Assembly: GCA_030737875.1 (NCBI GenBank) | Contig: CM060926.1 | Span: 169,730,579 to 169,794,578 of the forward strand | From: Allium sativum | Taxonomy: Eukaryota > Streptophyta > Magnoliopsida > Asparagales > Amaryllidaceae | Length of the DNA stretch: 64,000 bases | Direction of reading: 5' to 3' | In this document: piece by piece, positions 25,443 through 37,679 of the stretch | Position numbering within the stretch: the stretch's first letter is position 1 | Layout of the letters: each line of letters begins with the position of its first letter | Notes under the pieces: model-generated | Database searches by the model: none | Told to the model about the DNA's origin: nothing | What the model saw: the letters and a program-made list of their open reading frames with translations, nothing else | Program-made: the position numbers and the translations under genes

Positions 25443-27913
25443 TGCGAATTTATAATATAATATTAGGTTTAACGAATGATTATTTAATTCTTAATTACAC
25501 AATAAAGGTCCGATTTGGCCCGAACTCAGAATTAGGCATGCTTACTGTCGTTCTTAGGGTTTTGACGTCTTCTGAGCGCAATGGGCTATGTCTCGGGCCC
25601 CAATTCTGATGCCTGTAGCGTTTTTTTTTAAATCCCATTAAAAATTAATTAATTAAATATTGACCGTACATGAAAATTCACCGAGGCCACAAATTAACTT
25701 CAAAAATTCCCGAAAAATATATTTAGCTATTTTTTGACGCTGCGGACCTAGAAAAATTAATTTCGTTCAATTCTGAGCTCGTATGAAATTTTAATGAATT
25801 TTTAAAGTCAAAAATTGTCCATTTACACTAAAAAATCAATTATAATTATATATTAATTCTAAAAATTACCGAAAAATCATTTTTAGCTTTGTTTTGACGA
25901 TACGAACCCAACAAATTATTTTCGTCGAATTCTGAGACTGTTTGAAAAATGGCTATTTTTAAGGCGTTTAAATTTAACTAAAATAGTCAAAACACATTTT
26001 CTTCTTCCACGCTCACATATTAATTCGAAAAATTCTGAAAATTGAAACCTAGCAATAATTTGACATTCCGGTTCCAACAAAATTGGTTTCGTCGAAAACA
26101 GAGATCGTTTGAAAAATGACTATTTTTAAGGCCAGTATATTTAATATTAAATACATTTTTAAACAAATAATTTCTGAAACTCGAAATAAATAAGTGTTTA
26201 TTGTTTTTCAATGTAGAAACATCATTCTGAACTCAATGGAAGTGGTTTCGAGTTCAAATTCCTTCGTATGCAAAAAGTAGCATTTTGACCTTAATAAATT
26301 TCATAGCGACCTTTCTAGATTTTAATTTGGGCATAACTTTTGATTCCCGCTATGAAATTTCAATTTTTCGGATTCGTTAGAAATATATTTTTAAATAGAT
26401 TCTAATATTTTAGGTTTCACTAAAATCCGTTAAATTTTGCATCATGTACGGTCAGTCAAAGTTCAAGTTTGACTTTTCAAACTACCGCGCTATTTCTAAC
26501 TATTTTTATAATTAAAATTAAATTATTCAGTCTATCTTCGATTTGAATCAACTTTGTGATCATTATTATTTAAAATAGATTATTTAAATATCGAAAACTC
26601 ATTAAAATCACTTAAAATAAATTTTAAATTGGCCCAAAAATCAGGGTTGTTACAGGTTCGGTTACGATGAACCGATCCCATCCGTTGCTCCAGCTCCTCT
26701 CCTCTGATCTGGTCCCATGCTCAGCTTCGATCGGATCCCCAACCCAAATCCAACTCTTTGCAAGTGGCCTTCCTTCTTGCCAAGGCTCCGCTAGTGCCAA
26801 GTTCCAATTCGGTTCATATTCCCCTTGCCCTATCCACCGATCCGATCCGAGCCCTATAATCCGATCCGATCCAAAACCCTGCACATTTCCTGCAACTTTT
26901 CCAGCGATTGTTTTACGCCATACGACGGTGTTTTCAAGCATTCTAACTTTTCTAATCAATCAAAAAGCATACCATACAGTCATTGCAACATACAGAATCA
27001 ACCATAAACACCAAAACAACAATTTGATATGTCAAAACGGATCAAACATACCCAAAACTCATATTTTCCCCTTAAGCATCTTTAAGCATAACTAGTGATA
27101 TGATTAGCAAAACTTATCCAACTTAACCCAGATTTCTAATAGGGGTCTAAAATAATATTTTAAATTTATAAATATTTTTCCAGATTTTTAACATGCATAA
27201 TTTCGCTAATTAACACTAATCACCCTAATTAACTGTAATTAGTGTAAAAACAATGCTAATCACTCACTTAGCCACAAATAAAACTTTCAAAACTGAAATT
27301 CCACTAATTTGGGGCGATTTCCAACATCTAACAGCAGCTCTAACTCTAAAATGGTGTTATTTCTCCTTGATTTGACGTAGCTTGGCTTAATCTTCAATTA
27401 GAAAGCGATTAGGAGCGATTTGGGATGAAATTAGAAGGTGGAGGCCATGGCTAGGGTTTAGAGAAATGTTTTAGGCGGCTGAAAAATGAAATAAAAATCG
27501 TTTTCCTACTGTTCTCAGCCTCCCCATAACCCTAATCCCGAAATGGGTTATGGCCCCTCTTGCTAATCACCCTAATTAGGCCCGGTTAAGCTGTTTTTCA
27601 CCTTTTAAACCTTGTTTCAGCCATATCTCCCAAACAATGAGTCTGTTTGGCTAATGTGACTACTCTACGGAAAGGTAAACCATCATCTGGATCTAATGGA
27701 AGTGGATTCAGGTCAAAACTCCTTACAAATCAAAAGTTATGGCCGAAACAATATCAGCTAAGGGCAAAACGGTCATTTAAAAATGGGCAAAAATCATGAA
27801 CATGGGAAATGACCCCAATAGTCGTCTCCCAAACTTAAATGGTTATACGACTTCGCATGAGAAAGAAATAAATATTCTATGATCCCCAGATGCGTAGAAT
27901 GCGGGTCGTTACA

Positions 27914-27929
27914 TTCTTCCCCCCTTAAG
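27914..27929 (-). other. Polypurine tract of the Tekay element
   Basis: On the minus strand CTTAAGGGGGGAAGAA immediately precedes the TGTAAC start of the 3' LTR. This is the usual place and composition of the plus-strand primer of Ty3 elements. Confidence 0.85.
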
Positions 27930-28159
27930 AAATTTCGCCCCCAAAATTCCTTAACTAAGAAACAAGTAAAAGGATCTCGCATGCCTACCAACTATTCACA
28001 ACAATCAAACATACAAAACAACAAACAAGTCTATCCTTGAATGCGGAAAACTAAATTGCAATTAAAATCTTACCCGGCAAAGAGCTCTGGATACGTCTTC
28101 CTAATGCTCTCCTCTGTTTGCCAAATACATTCATTCTCATCCTTGCCCCCACTGAACCT

Positions 28160-31100
28160 TGACTAGATTCACCGCTTTCCTTCGACGTTGCTTCGTATCG
28201 TGCTCGACAATATGAATCGGCTTGCGGTTCCCAACCGCCTCGGGTTCTACTTCGATATCATCCAACTGATCAGGTGAAATAGTCATATCGGGGTCGTGCA
28301 TGAATTTCCTTAACTAGGAAACATGAAATACATTATGAACTCCTGCAGCCTTCTCTGGTAATTCAACTTTATATGCCAAATTCCAAACTTGCTCGAGGAT
28401 TGGGAATGGACCAACAAATCTTGGTACTAGCTTTCCTCTCCTTCCAAATCGAATGACATTCTTTAATGGAGAGATCTTGACAAATACTAGGTCGCCAACG
28501 GAGAATTTCAAATCCTTTCGCCTATTATCAGCATAACTCTTCTGCCTATCTTGGGCAGCCTTCATTCGCTGTTGAATGATCATAATCTTGTCTAAAGTTT
28601 CTCTTATCACATCTGGTCCAAGCACAAACTTCTCACCAGTTTCTAACCAACATGATGGTGAGTTGCACGGTCTTCCGTACAAAGCTTCAAATGGAGCCAT
28701 ACCAATACTGGATTGATAACTATTATTATATGAAAACTCTATTAGATGCAAATGGTCATCCCATGATCCACCAAAATCTAATATGCAAGCTCTCAAGAGG
28801 TCTTCTAATACTCGATTCACCCTTTTTGTCTGACAGTCAGTTTGAGGATGATACACGGTACTGAGATATAATTCTGACCCTAGAGCCTCTTGTATGCTCT
28901 TCCAAAACCCACTAGCAAACAACGGGTCTCGGTCACTCACAATGCTTTTAGGTACTCTATGAAATCTCACTACCCACTTCATATACAGTTCCTCTAACTT
29001 AGTTGTCGTTCTATTCGACTTGATAGGTATAAACCTTGCACTCTTGGTCAATCGGTCCACAATCACCCAAATGCTATCATGGCCCGATCTAGTCCTTAGT
29101 AACCCATCAATGAAATCCATTGAGACTTGTTCCCATTTCCATTCTGGAATTTCTAATGGTTGCAACAAACCACTAGGTTTCTTTTGCTCGTCTTTAGCTA
29201 GCTAGCAGTTCATGCATTTGGATATAAACTTCCCAACATCTCTTTTCATCCCTTCCCAGTAGTAGGTCTGCTTCATGTCTCGATACATTTTGTTACCACC
29301 GGGATGTATAGTCAGTTTTGAGTGATAACATTCTCTAAGCACTTCATCTCTCAATCCATTGACATTGGGCACAACTAGTCTTCCATTCTTTCTAAGCCAT
29401 CTATCTCGATCAAGCCCATACTTGTTCATCTCCTCGTCGATGCCCATCTCTAACTTATAGATGATTTGCAATAGGTTAGGATTGTCTCTCTGACTGGAAC
29501 CAATCCGCTCAATCAAAGAGGGTCTGATCGTCAAACTTGCTAATACTTCTGGATCCAATTCGCACTTTGGTCTGAAATCATACCTAATGATGTACTCTCG
29601 TTGCTTCCATTCCAGAAACATAGCCCCTAAACTGGCATGTCTTCTACTCAATGCATCAGCTACCGCATTGCCCTTTCCTGGTGTATATGCTATATCGAAA
29701 TCATACAAAGCCAAGAATTCTAACCATCTCTGTTGTCGGAGATTTAGATCCTTCTGGGAGAAAAGGTACTTTAACGATTTATGATCCGTAAACAACTCGA
29801 ATCTTACTCCCAAGCGATAATGTCTCCACATCTTCAATGCGAACACGATCGCTGCCAATTCCAAATCATGGGTAGGATATCTTTTCTCATGCGGTTTTAG
29901 TTGCCGACTAGCATAAGCTACAACCCTACCTTCTTGCATCAATACAGCACCTAGTCCGGTACCACAGGCATCTGTGTATACTGTCATCTCTTCATTCCCT
30001 TTAGGAATGACTAACACAGGTACACATGTCAACTTTTCCTTTAGGCTCTTAAATGCATTCTCGCACTTTTCGTCCCAAACAAAAGCTTGGTTTTTCTTAG
30101 TCAACTGAGTAAACGGTGCTGCTATCTTGGAGAAGTCTTGGATAAACTTACGATAATATCCAGCTAATCCCAAGAAACTCCTTATGTCTGTCGCATTCTT
30201 GGGCGTAGACCAATCTTGTACCGTAGCCACCTTCGCAGGATCCACAGCAATACCATTCTCTGAAACAACATGGCCCAAGAATCTCACTTCCTACCTCCAG
30301 AAGTGACACTTAGAAAACTTTGCTTTCAATTGGTGTTTTCTCAATACCTCCATCACTATCCTTAAATGTTCCTTGTGTTCTTCCTATGTCCTTGAATAAA
30401 CCAAGATATCGTCTACAAACACAAGAACAAACTTATTCAATTGATCTCTGAATACCCTATTCATAAGATCCACAAAATATGTTGGTGCATTGGTCAACCC
30501 GAATGGCATGACCAATCACTCATAGAATCCAGACGGCGTCCGAAAGGTCGTTTTAGCTATACTCTCAGCTTCCACCCTAAGTTGATGAAAACCTATCGCG
30601 AGATCTAACTGGGAGAACACTCTCGCGCCACTCAACTGATCAAACAAATCATCTATTCGCGGTAGAGGATACTTATTCTTTCTCGTCACCTTATTCAGCT
30701 CACGGCAGTCCACACAAAGTCTAAGGGAACCATCTGCCTTGGTAGCAAACACAACTGGTGCTCCCCACTCAAAAATACTTCTTCTGATAAATCCCTTCTT
30801 CAAAAGATCGCTTACTTGCACCCCGAGCTCTCGCTTCTCCCTTGGTGCCATATGACGAAGTGGAATCACTATAGGTCTGGAATCTGTCACTAAATCAATA
30901 CGGAATTCAATCTCTCGTTGTGGTGGAAGTCTGGTCACTTCCTCGAAGATGTCCGGATACTGGCCAGCAACGGGCACATCTGACAACTCATCATGCGGGA
31001 TGTCGAGGGAATTTAGAAAACTAGCCATTACCCCATCACTAGGTATACCACCAAACACTACCCTCCACCCGTCATCCGCTCTAACTGTCACCAAAAAGCA

Positions 31101-31400
31101 CTCACAGTCTACCACTACCCCATACCTTTGGAGCCAATCGACTCCCAAAATAATGCCAAACCCAGTAAAGCCCAAAACAAAGCAATCACAAACAAATATG
31201 CATCCATGACTCGATGAGACCACATTACGAAAAATCATGCTTAGGCTAGTTGAACCACCAATCGGGTTCATCACCGCTAAAGGTTCATCGACTATCTCGG
31301 GTTCCAGTCCCAACCTATCTACCAGGTCTCTAGATATGAAGGAACGGGAAGCTCCGGTATCAAAAAATACTCGAACAGGAACATCATAAACAGAAAGCAT
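28160..31400 (-). pseudogene. pol: Tekay pol: protease, reverse transcriptase, RNase H, integrase, chromodomain
   Basis: Read right to left. 31400-30516: aspartic protease with [12 protein letters not shown] (about 31365), then the RT start with [27 protein letters not shown]. 30515-30291: RT core with [10 protein letters not shown], the catalytic Asp pair present. 30287-29202: RT thumb ([21 protein letters not shown]), RNase H ([26 protein letters not shown]) and the integrase start. 29201-28314: integrase core. 28313-28160: chromodomain-like tail ending RKAVNLVKVQW. The last catalytic acid of the integrase (E in the family's ERxN context) is K here (TKRVN, about 28810), a G-to-A type change. 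Internal stops lie at 30516, 30384, 30291, 29202 and 28314. Non-functional. Confidence 0.9.
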
Positions 31401-31403
31401 ACC

Positions 31404-32446
31404 TTAAATGATGACATTCTTTCCTTTCTCCGCCGCGGTTGGGGCATTCGACGAAGAAGGAATAGCATTAAGAGCATATGCTTTCATAATTTGCTTCTCT
31501 TGAGGGGGTTGCGGACATTTATCCTTGTGATGTCCCATTTAGCCGCAGTTGAAGCACTTCCTGCCCACTGGCTTCGCTCGATATTCTTTAGCATAATGGC
31601 CCTTCTTTCCACAGCTAAAGCACTCCACGTCTTTCTTATTCTTTTTCTTCTAGTCATCCTTGGTCTGATTCTGCTTTCTCTTATTCTGAGAACTATTCTT
31701 GCCTCCACTGCTTACTTGCGGTTTTGGCTCCTCTACAGGTGCAACCTCAGTGTTCAACTTAGGGCATAGACTCTCTGATCTCAAAGCTTTCTCCACAATC
31801 GATTAAAACGTCTCATCGATATGGTTTATAAGCCTTTCCTCCAAGTACTGATCTAAGCCTGTTATGAACTTCTCATTCTTCTTCTCGGGAGTGTCGATAA
31901 GAGATAATCCATACTTCGATAAAGTATCGAACTCAGCAATATACTCCGAGACTACCCTACCATTCTGCTTAAGCTCCATGAACTTCCTAAACAACTCTGA
32001 CTTCTGAGCAGCTAGGACAAACTTTTCACTGAATCGGGCCTTAAACTGATCCCATGTAACTTGATCCTCTAGAATAGCTGCCTTAATAGCATTCCACTAA
32101 TTCATAGCCCGTCCTTGCAGCTGACGGGATGCTAGCTATATCTTCGTCGCATCCTCGATACTTAAGTCTTCGAAGATACGCTCACAGCTATCCAACCAAT
32201 CCTGAATTTCTGTAGCCGATTCTGTTCCGTGAAACGACTTCCCACTAAGACTAGTGTAATCCTTGCAAAGCTTGGCGAAATCGGCTCTAAGCGCCTGCAC
32301 CACTGCACCACCACCATTTGCAGCATTGGGAACTTCAACTTGCACATTTCTAAACATCACTCTCATGAAGTCAGTAACATCGTCCTCATATCAGAAGCAT
32401 TCCCATTATTAGCCCCTCTACCAGTACCCCTAGTATATTGGCTCAT
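31404..32446 (-). pseudogene. gag: Tekay gag, decayed
   Basis: A start codon at 32446 (MSQYTRGTGRGANN) opens gag about 190 bp after the primer-binding site. A frame change near 32370 leads to FMRVMFRNVQVEVPN, then the retrotransposon gag core (FHGTESATEIQDWLDSCERI; FRKFMELKQNGRVVSEYIAE; FDTLSKYGLSL) and two CCHC knuckles (CFSCGKKGHYAKEY and CFNCG.MGHHKDKC). In the first knuckle the final cysteine has become tyrosine (a TGT-to-TAT change). In-frame stops fall at 32136, 32097, 31803, 31650, 31539 and 31404. Most are of the CAA/CAG-to-stop or TGG-to-stop kind. In live relatives gag encodes the capsid and nucleocapsid. Confidence 0.85.
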
Positions 32447-32637
32447 CGTTCAATCTGTAAGAAGAAAACGATTAACCATCTCTTTATTGGTGCCAGTGGA
32501 ATGCGACTTCATCCTTAAATATACTAATAGTATATATATATATATATAGCTTTTGAAAACCAAAATATCACAAATATGCGCTCTCATATATATACTATCT
32601 CTCCCTGGTGTTTTCCCTAGGCTAACTACGCAACCTC

Positions 32638-32649
32638 GCTCTGATACCA
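32638..32649 (-). other. Primer-binding site of the Tekay element
   Basis: TGGTATCAGAGC on the minus strand, two bases inside the 5' LTR, complementary to the 3' end of initiator methionine tRNA, the usual primer of this group. Confidence 0.85.
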
Positions 32650-32651
32650 AA

Positions 32652-35209
32652 TGTGACGTCCTGCACCGCACCAGCCGACATTTCCAATGAAAGTGCATTG
32701 TGCCAATGCCCGACATTGGGACGGTCGCCAAAGAAAGGAAAAGAAGGAATTTGAACTAACAAGGAACCTGTAGAATGTCTCACAGCGCATGGGATAAAAT
32801 TAATAATAACATACTTGACGTAAAATAGGCGAGGCAATGCATAAGCTGGAAACTAAACCATAATAGCAGCGGAAAATTTAAATACAGCTTATGTTCCACA
32901 TCATCATTATTACAACTTTGGAGAACTGTCTCTAAAGCAAAATAAGAAAGGTACACTACTAATTCCCAGTTAGTGACCAATAGAGACACAGGGAGAATAT
33001 CTATATATATATATATATATATCATACGTGGAAGCCTCCTGCTCGTCTCCGGTACAACTACTCGTGCATACCACCTAATCTACCTCTAGTCTGCTCGTTT
33101 AAGAGCACCCAGAGTAATAAGAAGAGACATAGAACTTTGGGTCAGACAAAAGTCTGGTATGAGCGATAAGCAGCAAAACAGAACAATAACGAGTATACTA
33201 AACCATACATGAACCTGGACCTGCAACCAAAGAGTTAGCACAAGATGCACAATACTCTAGGGTGATACTAACATATGGTGTAAAGATACCGGGGAGAGGG
33301 TGTGCATGTCATAGTGATGTCAAACAATCAAGCATAACAACCATCCTTACATCTCTCACTCGGTACGTAAAGCATACGATATCCACAGCTTTGGCCACCC
33401 AAATCCTTTGCTATGATCACTCTGCCCCATAGAGTCACAGTGACTCCACTGCACTGATCCATATCCACTAATCATTTGTTATGTCCACTCTGCCCCATAG
33501 AGTCATAACAACTCCACTGCACTGGCTCATAGCCTTGCTACGATCACTCTGCCCCATGAAGCCATGATGATTTCATTGCACTGATTCGTAGCCAATATTC
33601 GTCTCTCAGTGGTGAATCAAAGCTACATACGTCGATAACTCCTTTGCACACGTCCCACAGCATAGTCCAATCATGAAGTCAACTCGTTGATCCCTTTTGG
33701 ATCCTGAGTAACAACCTCCCATCTGGACTTCCTTTGCATCTCGGGTTTTGGTCGAATTGGAGTTGGTCTTCAGAAGAGTCATCGCGTAGAAGTAGTGGCA
33801 TACATCTGGTTCGGTTTGGTGGCTTTCCCTTAGTTCGGTTAGACATGCTTCAGCTCTTGGTCATCCATTCAGTTCAGTTCGGTCAACACCCTCCAGGTCG
33901 GTTCGGTTGTGGCACTCCATCCGGGTCGGTTTGGTCATCTCCATCCGGTTCGGTTCGGTTATGATGAACTGATCCTATCCGTTGCTCCAGCTTCTCTCCT
34001 CCGATCCGATCCCATGCTCAGCTCCGATCTGATCCCCAACCCAACTCTAACTCTTTGCAAGTAGCCTTCCTTCTTGCCAAGGCTCCGCTAGTGCCAAGTT
34101 GATCCGGTTCGTATTCCCCTTGCCCAGTCCACTGATTCGATCCGAGCCCTATAATCCAGTCCGATCCGAAACCCTGCACATTTCCTGCAACTTTTCCAAC
34201 GATTGTTTTACGTTATATGACGGCGTTTTCGACCATTCTAACTTTTATATTCAATTAAAAAACATATCATACAATCATAGCAACATAGAGAATCAGCCAT
34301 AAACACTAAAACAACAATTTGATATGCCAAAACGGATCAAACATACCAAAAACCCATATTTTCCCCTTAAGCATGTTTAAGCATAACTAATGATATGATT
34401 AGCAAAACTTATCCAACTTAACCCAAATTTCTAACAGGGGTCTAAAATAATATTTAAGAATTTATAAATATTTTTCCAAATTTTTAACATGCATAATTTC
34501 GTTAATTAACACTAATCACCCTAATTAACTGTAATTAGTGTAAAAACAATGCTAATCACTCACCTTAGCCACAAATAAAACTTTCAAAACTGAAACTCCA
34601 CAGATTTTGGGCGATTTCCAGCATCTAACAGCAGCTTTGACTCTGAAATGGTGCTAATTCTCCTTGATTTGACGTAGGTTGGCTTAATCTTCAACAAGAA
34701 AGCGATTAGGAGTGATTTGGGATGAAATTAGAAGGTGGAGGTCATGGCTAGGGTTAGAGAAATGTTTTAGGCGGCTGAAAAATGAAATAAAAATCGTTTT
34801 CCTATTATTCTCAGCCTCCCCATAACCCTAATCCAGCAATGGGTTATGGGCCCTCTTGCTAGTCACCCTAATTATGTCCGGTTAAGCTGTTTTTCACCTT
34901 CTATACCTTGTTTCAGCCATATCTCCTAAATGGTGAGTCCGTTTGGCTAATGTGACTACTCTACGGAAAGGTAAACCATCATCCGGATCTAATGGAAGTG
35001 ATTTCAGGTCAAAACTCCTTACCAATCAAAAGTTATGGCCGAAACAAGATCAGCTAGGGGCAAAACAGTCATTTAAAAATCGGCAAAAATCATGAACATG
35101 GGAAATGACCCCAATAGTCGTCTCCCAAAGTTATATGGTTATACGACTTTGCATGAGAAAGAAATAAATATTCTACGATCACCAGATGCGTAGAATGCGG
35201 GTCGTTACA
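32652..35209 (-). repeat. 5' LTR of the Tekay element (2558 bp)
   Basis: Complete LTR from TGTGACGTCC (32652) to GTCGTTACA (35209) on the plus strand. It contains a (TA)n tract at 33003-33022, the three-copy repeat at about 33411-33597, a ggttcggt-rich segment at 33800-33960, and gatccgatcc-rich sequence at 33990-34170. No gene of its own. Confidence 0.9.
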
Positions 35210-35634
35210 AATACACATACAAACATATAATATAACAAACAAATTAGGCTTAAATTAGCAAATCTAAATAAAATTAGGGATAAATTGGAGCCTATAGAGG
35301 AGGAAGAGAGAGAGAGAGATAGCCTTGAATACGTCGGAGAGAGTAGCGACGGCTATAAAGGTGGCGGTGGCCGATTTGAAAAATGGAGAGGAAGGAAATT
35401 GGGAAATCGGGAAAATTTGGGGGGAAAACAAAACAAAGAAGGAAGAAAGCAGGTCGGTTAATTTCTGCTCGACTAAGCAACGACTACCAACGGCTATAAA
35501 ACCAACGGTTTTCCACGTTTTTTTTTTAATACATAAAGAAGAATCCAGAATTTAGCTTCCGTTGGAAACCGTTGCGACGTGCCGTTGGAGGCCGTTGGCC
35601 CCCTCTGTTGCTATATATTGTGCTTCTTGTAGTG
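35210..35634 (-). mobile_element. CACTA right-terminal region with subterminal repeats
   Basis: The last 425 bp of the CACTA element. CCAACGG/CCGTTGG occurs at 35487, 35502, 35559, 35582 and 35592, with a near match (CCGTTGC) at 35569; the terminus TGCTTCTTGTAGTG ends at 35634. Clusters of short repeats near the ends are typical of CACTA elements and are bound by the TNPA-type protein. No gene is seen. Confidence 0.8.
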
Positions 35635-36244
35635 TTTATTTATAAGATTATTTTAAATATTTTATGTAATAAAATAAAAGTATCTTTAAAATTGTTAATT
35701 ATTGAAAATCAAAATGCTTTCATTTCTAATAGACTTAACTTTTTGAAAATAAAAAAGATAAATAGGCGCAAGGAAGAAGTTATGAAAAAAAATTAGTGGT
35801 AAGGACAAGAAGTTTGATTTTTAGAATGAATGACGTTTTCTAGTATAAACAGGAAATGATAGTTACAACTATCTTTCTTTTATTTACATAAAAAAGTGTT
35901 CTTCAGCCTAAAATGCAAACTTTTCGTCCTTGAAACTAAATTTTACTCCGACTTCTTCCTTATGCCTAAAACCTCTATAATAGAAATATTAAACATATAA
36001 TAGAGTTACACCTTCTATTTCTCATTTATTATATGTTGATGGTCTGTTATTATTTTTAAATCTAACACTTAAAGTGCATTAACTGTGAATACATTTTTCG
36101 ACAATCTTGAAATTTTGCAGTTTTGAAAGTAAATGACTGCAAGAGCAAGATATATTATAGCAAAGGTTACATAAAAAATGAAGAAATATTAAGAATTCTA
36201 AAATTCAAAGGAGACTTGTCATTAATTTAGGGTGTGAATAATTT

Positions 36245-36447
36245 AGTGTGTTGTTATTCACACCTCACTTTCTTCTTTCGGCAACCACGTCATTTGGTCG
36301 TTAACCGCCAAAGGGCTTACCCCTCAAAATTTACACTGTTCAGCAGCCGTTTATGGCCGACGAACGTGAAGGGGGTTCGGTCGTTAACGGCTGAACGAAA
36401 TTGTGTGTGGCTGGATTAGGAAAGTGGGGTGTGAATAGCAGCACACT
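36245..36447. mobile_element. 203-bp MITE with ~28-bp inverted ends
   Basis: The ends are AGTGTGTTGTTATTCACACC (left) and, reversed, AGTGTGCTGCTATTCACACC (right); similarity continues through CACTTTC. A perfect 6-bp direct repeat taattt flanks it (36239-36244 and 36448-36453). No coding capacity. The superfamily is unclear from a 6-bp duplication. Confidence 0.75.
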
Positions 36448-37066
36448 TAATTTGTTTAGGCCATCACTTAGCATAAATCAGATTAATATAACATAGATTT
36501 CTACAATTTCTCTAGATTATATGATATCTTTCAACTTGAAAGTTGGTCTAGCAAATTAGAGGCTCTTGCCCATAGACTAGAACTTGCACATATATTTATC
36601 ACAACAATCATCATCTATTGTAATTGCAGAACATTCCTATAAAAGCCATTCAAAGCTAATTTCACTTACAAAGGGAAATACCATAAAATATCATAGGACA
36701 AAAGTATGCAAAGATTAAAAAAAAAAAAAAAAAGCATGGTGGATTTGGGTTAAGAAATATTAAGGACATCGGAGAAGCCTGCCGAACAAAATTATTTAGG
36801 AATTTTGTTGAAGGTAAATTCCCTTTGGACAAGGTGGATGAATGGAAAGTATCTCGAAAATAATTGAAAAAACGTACTTCTAGAATTGAAAGCGCCCTTT
36901 GTTTCATATGGAAAAATATACTTCCAGGTAGAGAAATTGGGTCAAAGTTAATGAAGAGAAAAATAAAAAATGGAAGACAAACCAGCTTATGATTTAACTC
37001 TTAGATATTTGAAAATTCTTTATAAATCTCTTGGGATTACAGATGGAAATTTAATCCATGGGATGG

Positions 37067-37679
37067 GTACCCACAGAGACCCGCCTCTAATCGGATGAGG
37101 ATTCCCCGACTTAGCGGTTAATGGGTCGATGACGGAGGATGATTTCAGTACCCGAAACGGATATGGGGTGGGTAAAGAGGTGATATCATTCACACCATAT
37201 CCGACTCAGTACATATAGTTTTTTTTTGCAAGATGCATATAATATATATAGTTTCTTTTTATATTTATAATGTGTATATACATACTAAGAAAAAAAAAAA
37301 TATTAATTGGTGTATTAAGTATTGATTCTATTGACTATTCATCTTCCTTTATTACATTCGATTAACAAATATAACTAATATTATTGATGTGTAGGGTATT
37401 GCTTTGTTGAATATTGATTATGAAGTATAATTAATATTTATTTAATTTAAATTTAAATTTGTTGTTTTACCTTTTATTTTTATTTATTATCTTTTTTTTT
37501 TCTTCATCTTGTCTGAATAGATACCCAATGGATTTCCCATAGTTGATGGGTTTTTCTCTATCTGAATCCGATGAGTATTAAACGTGGATGGAACGAGGAT
37601 GAAGACCATAAATGAGTAGCGGGGATAGGGACGGAGGATGCGTTTCCCGTGTATTACCGGCCCTATTTTCATCCCTAAC
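37067..37679. mobile_element. 613-bp insertion in the LINE with 8-bp target duplication
   Basis: Flanked by a perfect 8-bp repeat tgggatgg (37059-37066 and 37680-37687). Removing it with one repeat joins FNPWDG to VTCILGE in the LINE frame. An 8-bp duplication is typical of hAT elements, and the right end reads, reversed, GTTAGGGATGAAAATAGGGC, resembling non-autonomous hAT ends. The left end GTACCCACAGAGACCC does not pair well with it, so the exact ends are uncertain. Contents: GGGTACCC-type motifs at both ends and AT-rich centre. Confidence 0.6.

Larger units (their letters stand above)
19675..26654 (-). mobile_element. Giant solo LTR (7.0 kb) inside the Tekay 3' LTR
   Basis: Starts TGTAACGACACGG (19675), ends GGGTTGTTACA (26654), and is flanked by ggttt (19670-19674) and ggttc (26655-26659), a 5-bp duplication with one C-to-T change; the intact 5' LTR of the host shows the uninterrupted site at 33941-33962. 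No primer-binding site, polypurine tract, gag or pol is visible inside. On the minus strand its 3' part matches motif by motif the 3' part of the LTR at 50068-57508 (ending GGGCAAAATCCGTGTC.TTACA; gagcctcgc; gtctaaaacgg; aagaccgacggtcttc-like). 20400-20880 is GC-richer without a gene; 22550-24420 is a hairpin and tandem-repeat array; 25095-25442 is a GC-rich block. Confidence 0.85.
18385..27913 (-). repeat. 3' LTR of the Tekay element, split by a solo LTR
   Basis: 18385-19674 and 26655-27913 together match the 5' LTR at 32652-35209 (about 2544 bp net against 2558 bp). Shared landmarks include tttccaatgaaagtgc near the left end, the three-copy repeat with actctgccccatagagtca, the ggttcggttcgg stretch, and the end gatgcgtagaatgcgggtcg. 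The split lies inside ggttcggttcggtta. The two LTRs have visibly diverged, pointing to an old insertion. Confidence 0.9.
18385..35209 (-). mobile_element. Ty3 chromovirus (Tekay/Del type), decayed, with nested solo LTR
   Basis: The element runs TGTGATAGCC (18385) to GTCGTTACA (35209) and is flanked by a perfect 5-bp duplication aatac (18380-18384 and 35210-35214). It has a 5' LTR at 32652-35209, a primer-binding site TGGTATCAGAGC on the minus strand at 32649-32638 (initiator Met tRNA type), gag, pol (protease, reverse transcriptase, RNase H, integrase) and a C-terminal chromodomain-like tail, a polypurine tract at 27914-27929, and a 3' LTR at 18385-27913 interrupted by a 7-kb solo LTR. The order protease-RT-RH-integrase is that of Ty3 elements. 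Eleven in-frame stops and other damage make it non-autonomous. Confidence 0.92.
3771..35634 (-). mobile_element. CACTA transposon, heavily interrupted, right terminus at 35634
   Basis: The right end is TGCTTCTTGTAGTG (35621-35634), on the minus strand CACTACAAGAAGCA, the diagnostic CACTA terminus. The flanking block 35210-35634 carries subterminal copies of CCAACGG/CCGTTGG, the kind of repeat bound by the element's own protein in this superfamily. The transposase is coded on the minus strand (3771-4474 and 11119-11704). After subtracting the nested insertions about 2.6 kb of CACTA sequence remains. The left end is missing because an inverted second copy begins at about 3770. The base 3-mer following the right end is ttt (35635-35637); the matching copy is not in the window. 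Confidence 0.7.

Noticed and set aside
26624..27095. Open frames on both strands, 111 and 142 codons
   Set aside because: Tekay LTR sequence with a solo-LTR junction inside; composition-driven.
37487..37672. Minus-strand frame of 61 codons
   Set aside because: Inside the 613-bp mobile insertion; no recognisable protein.
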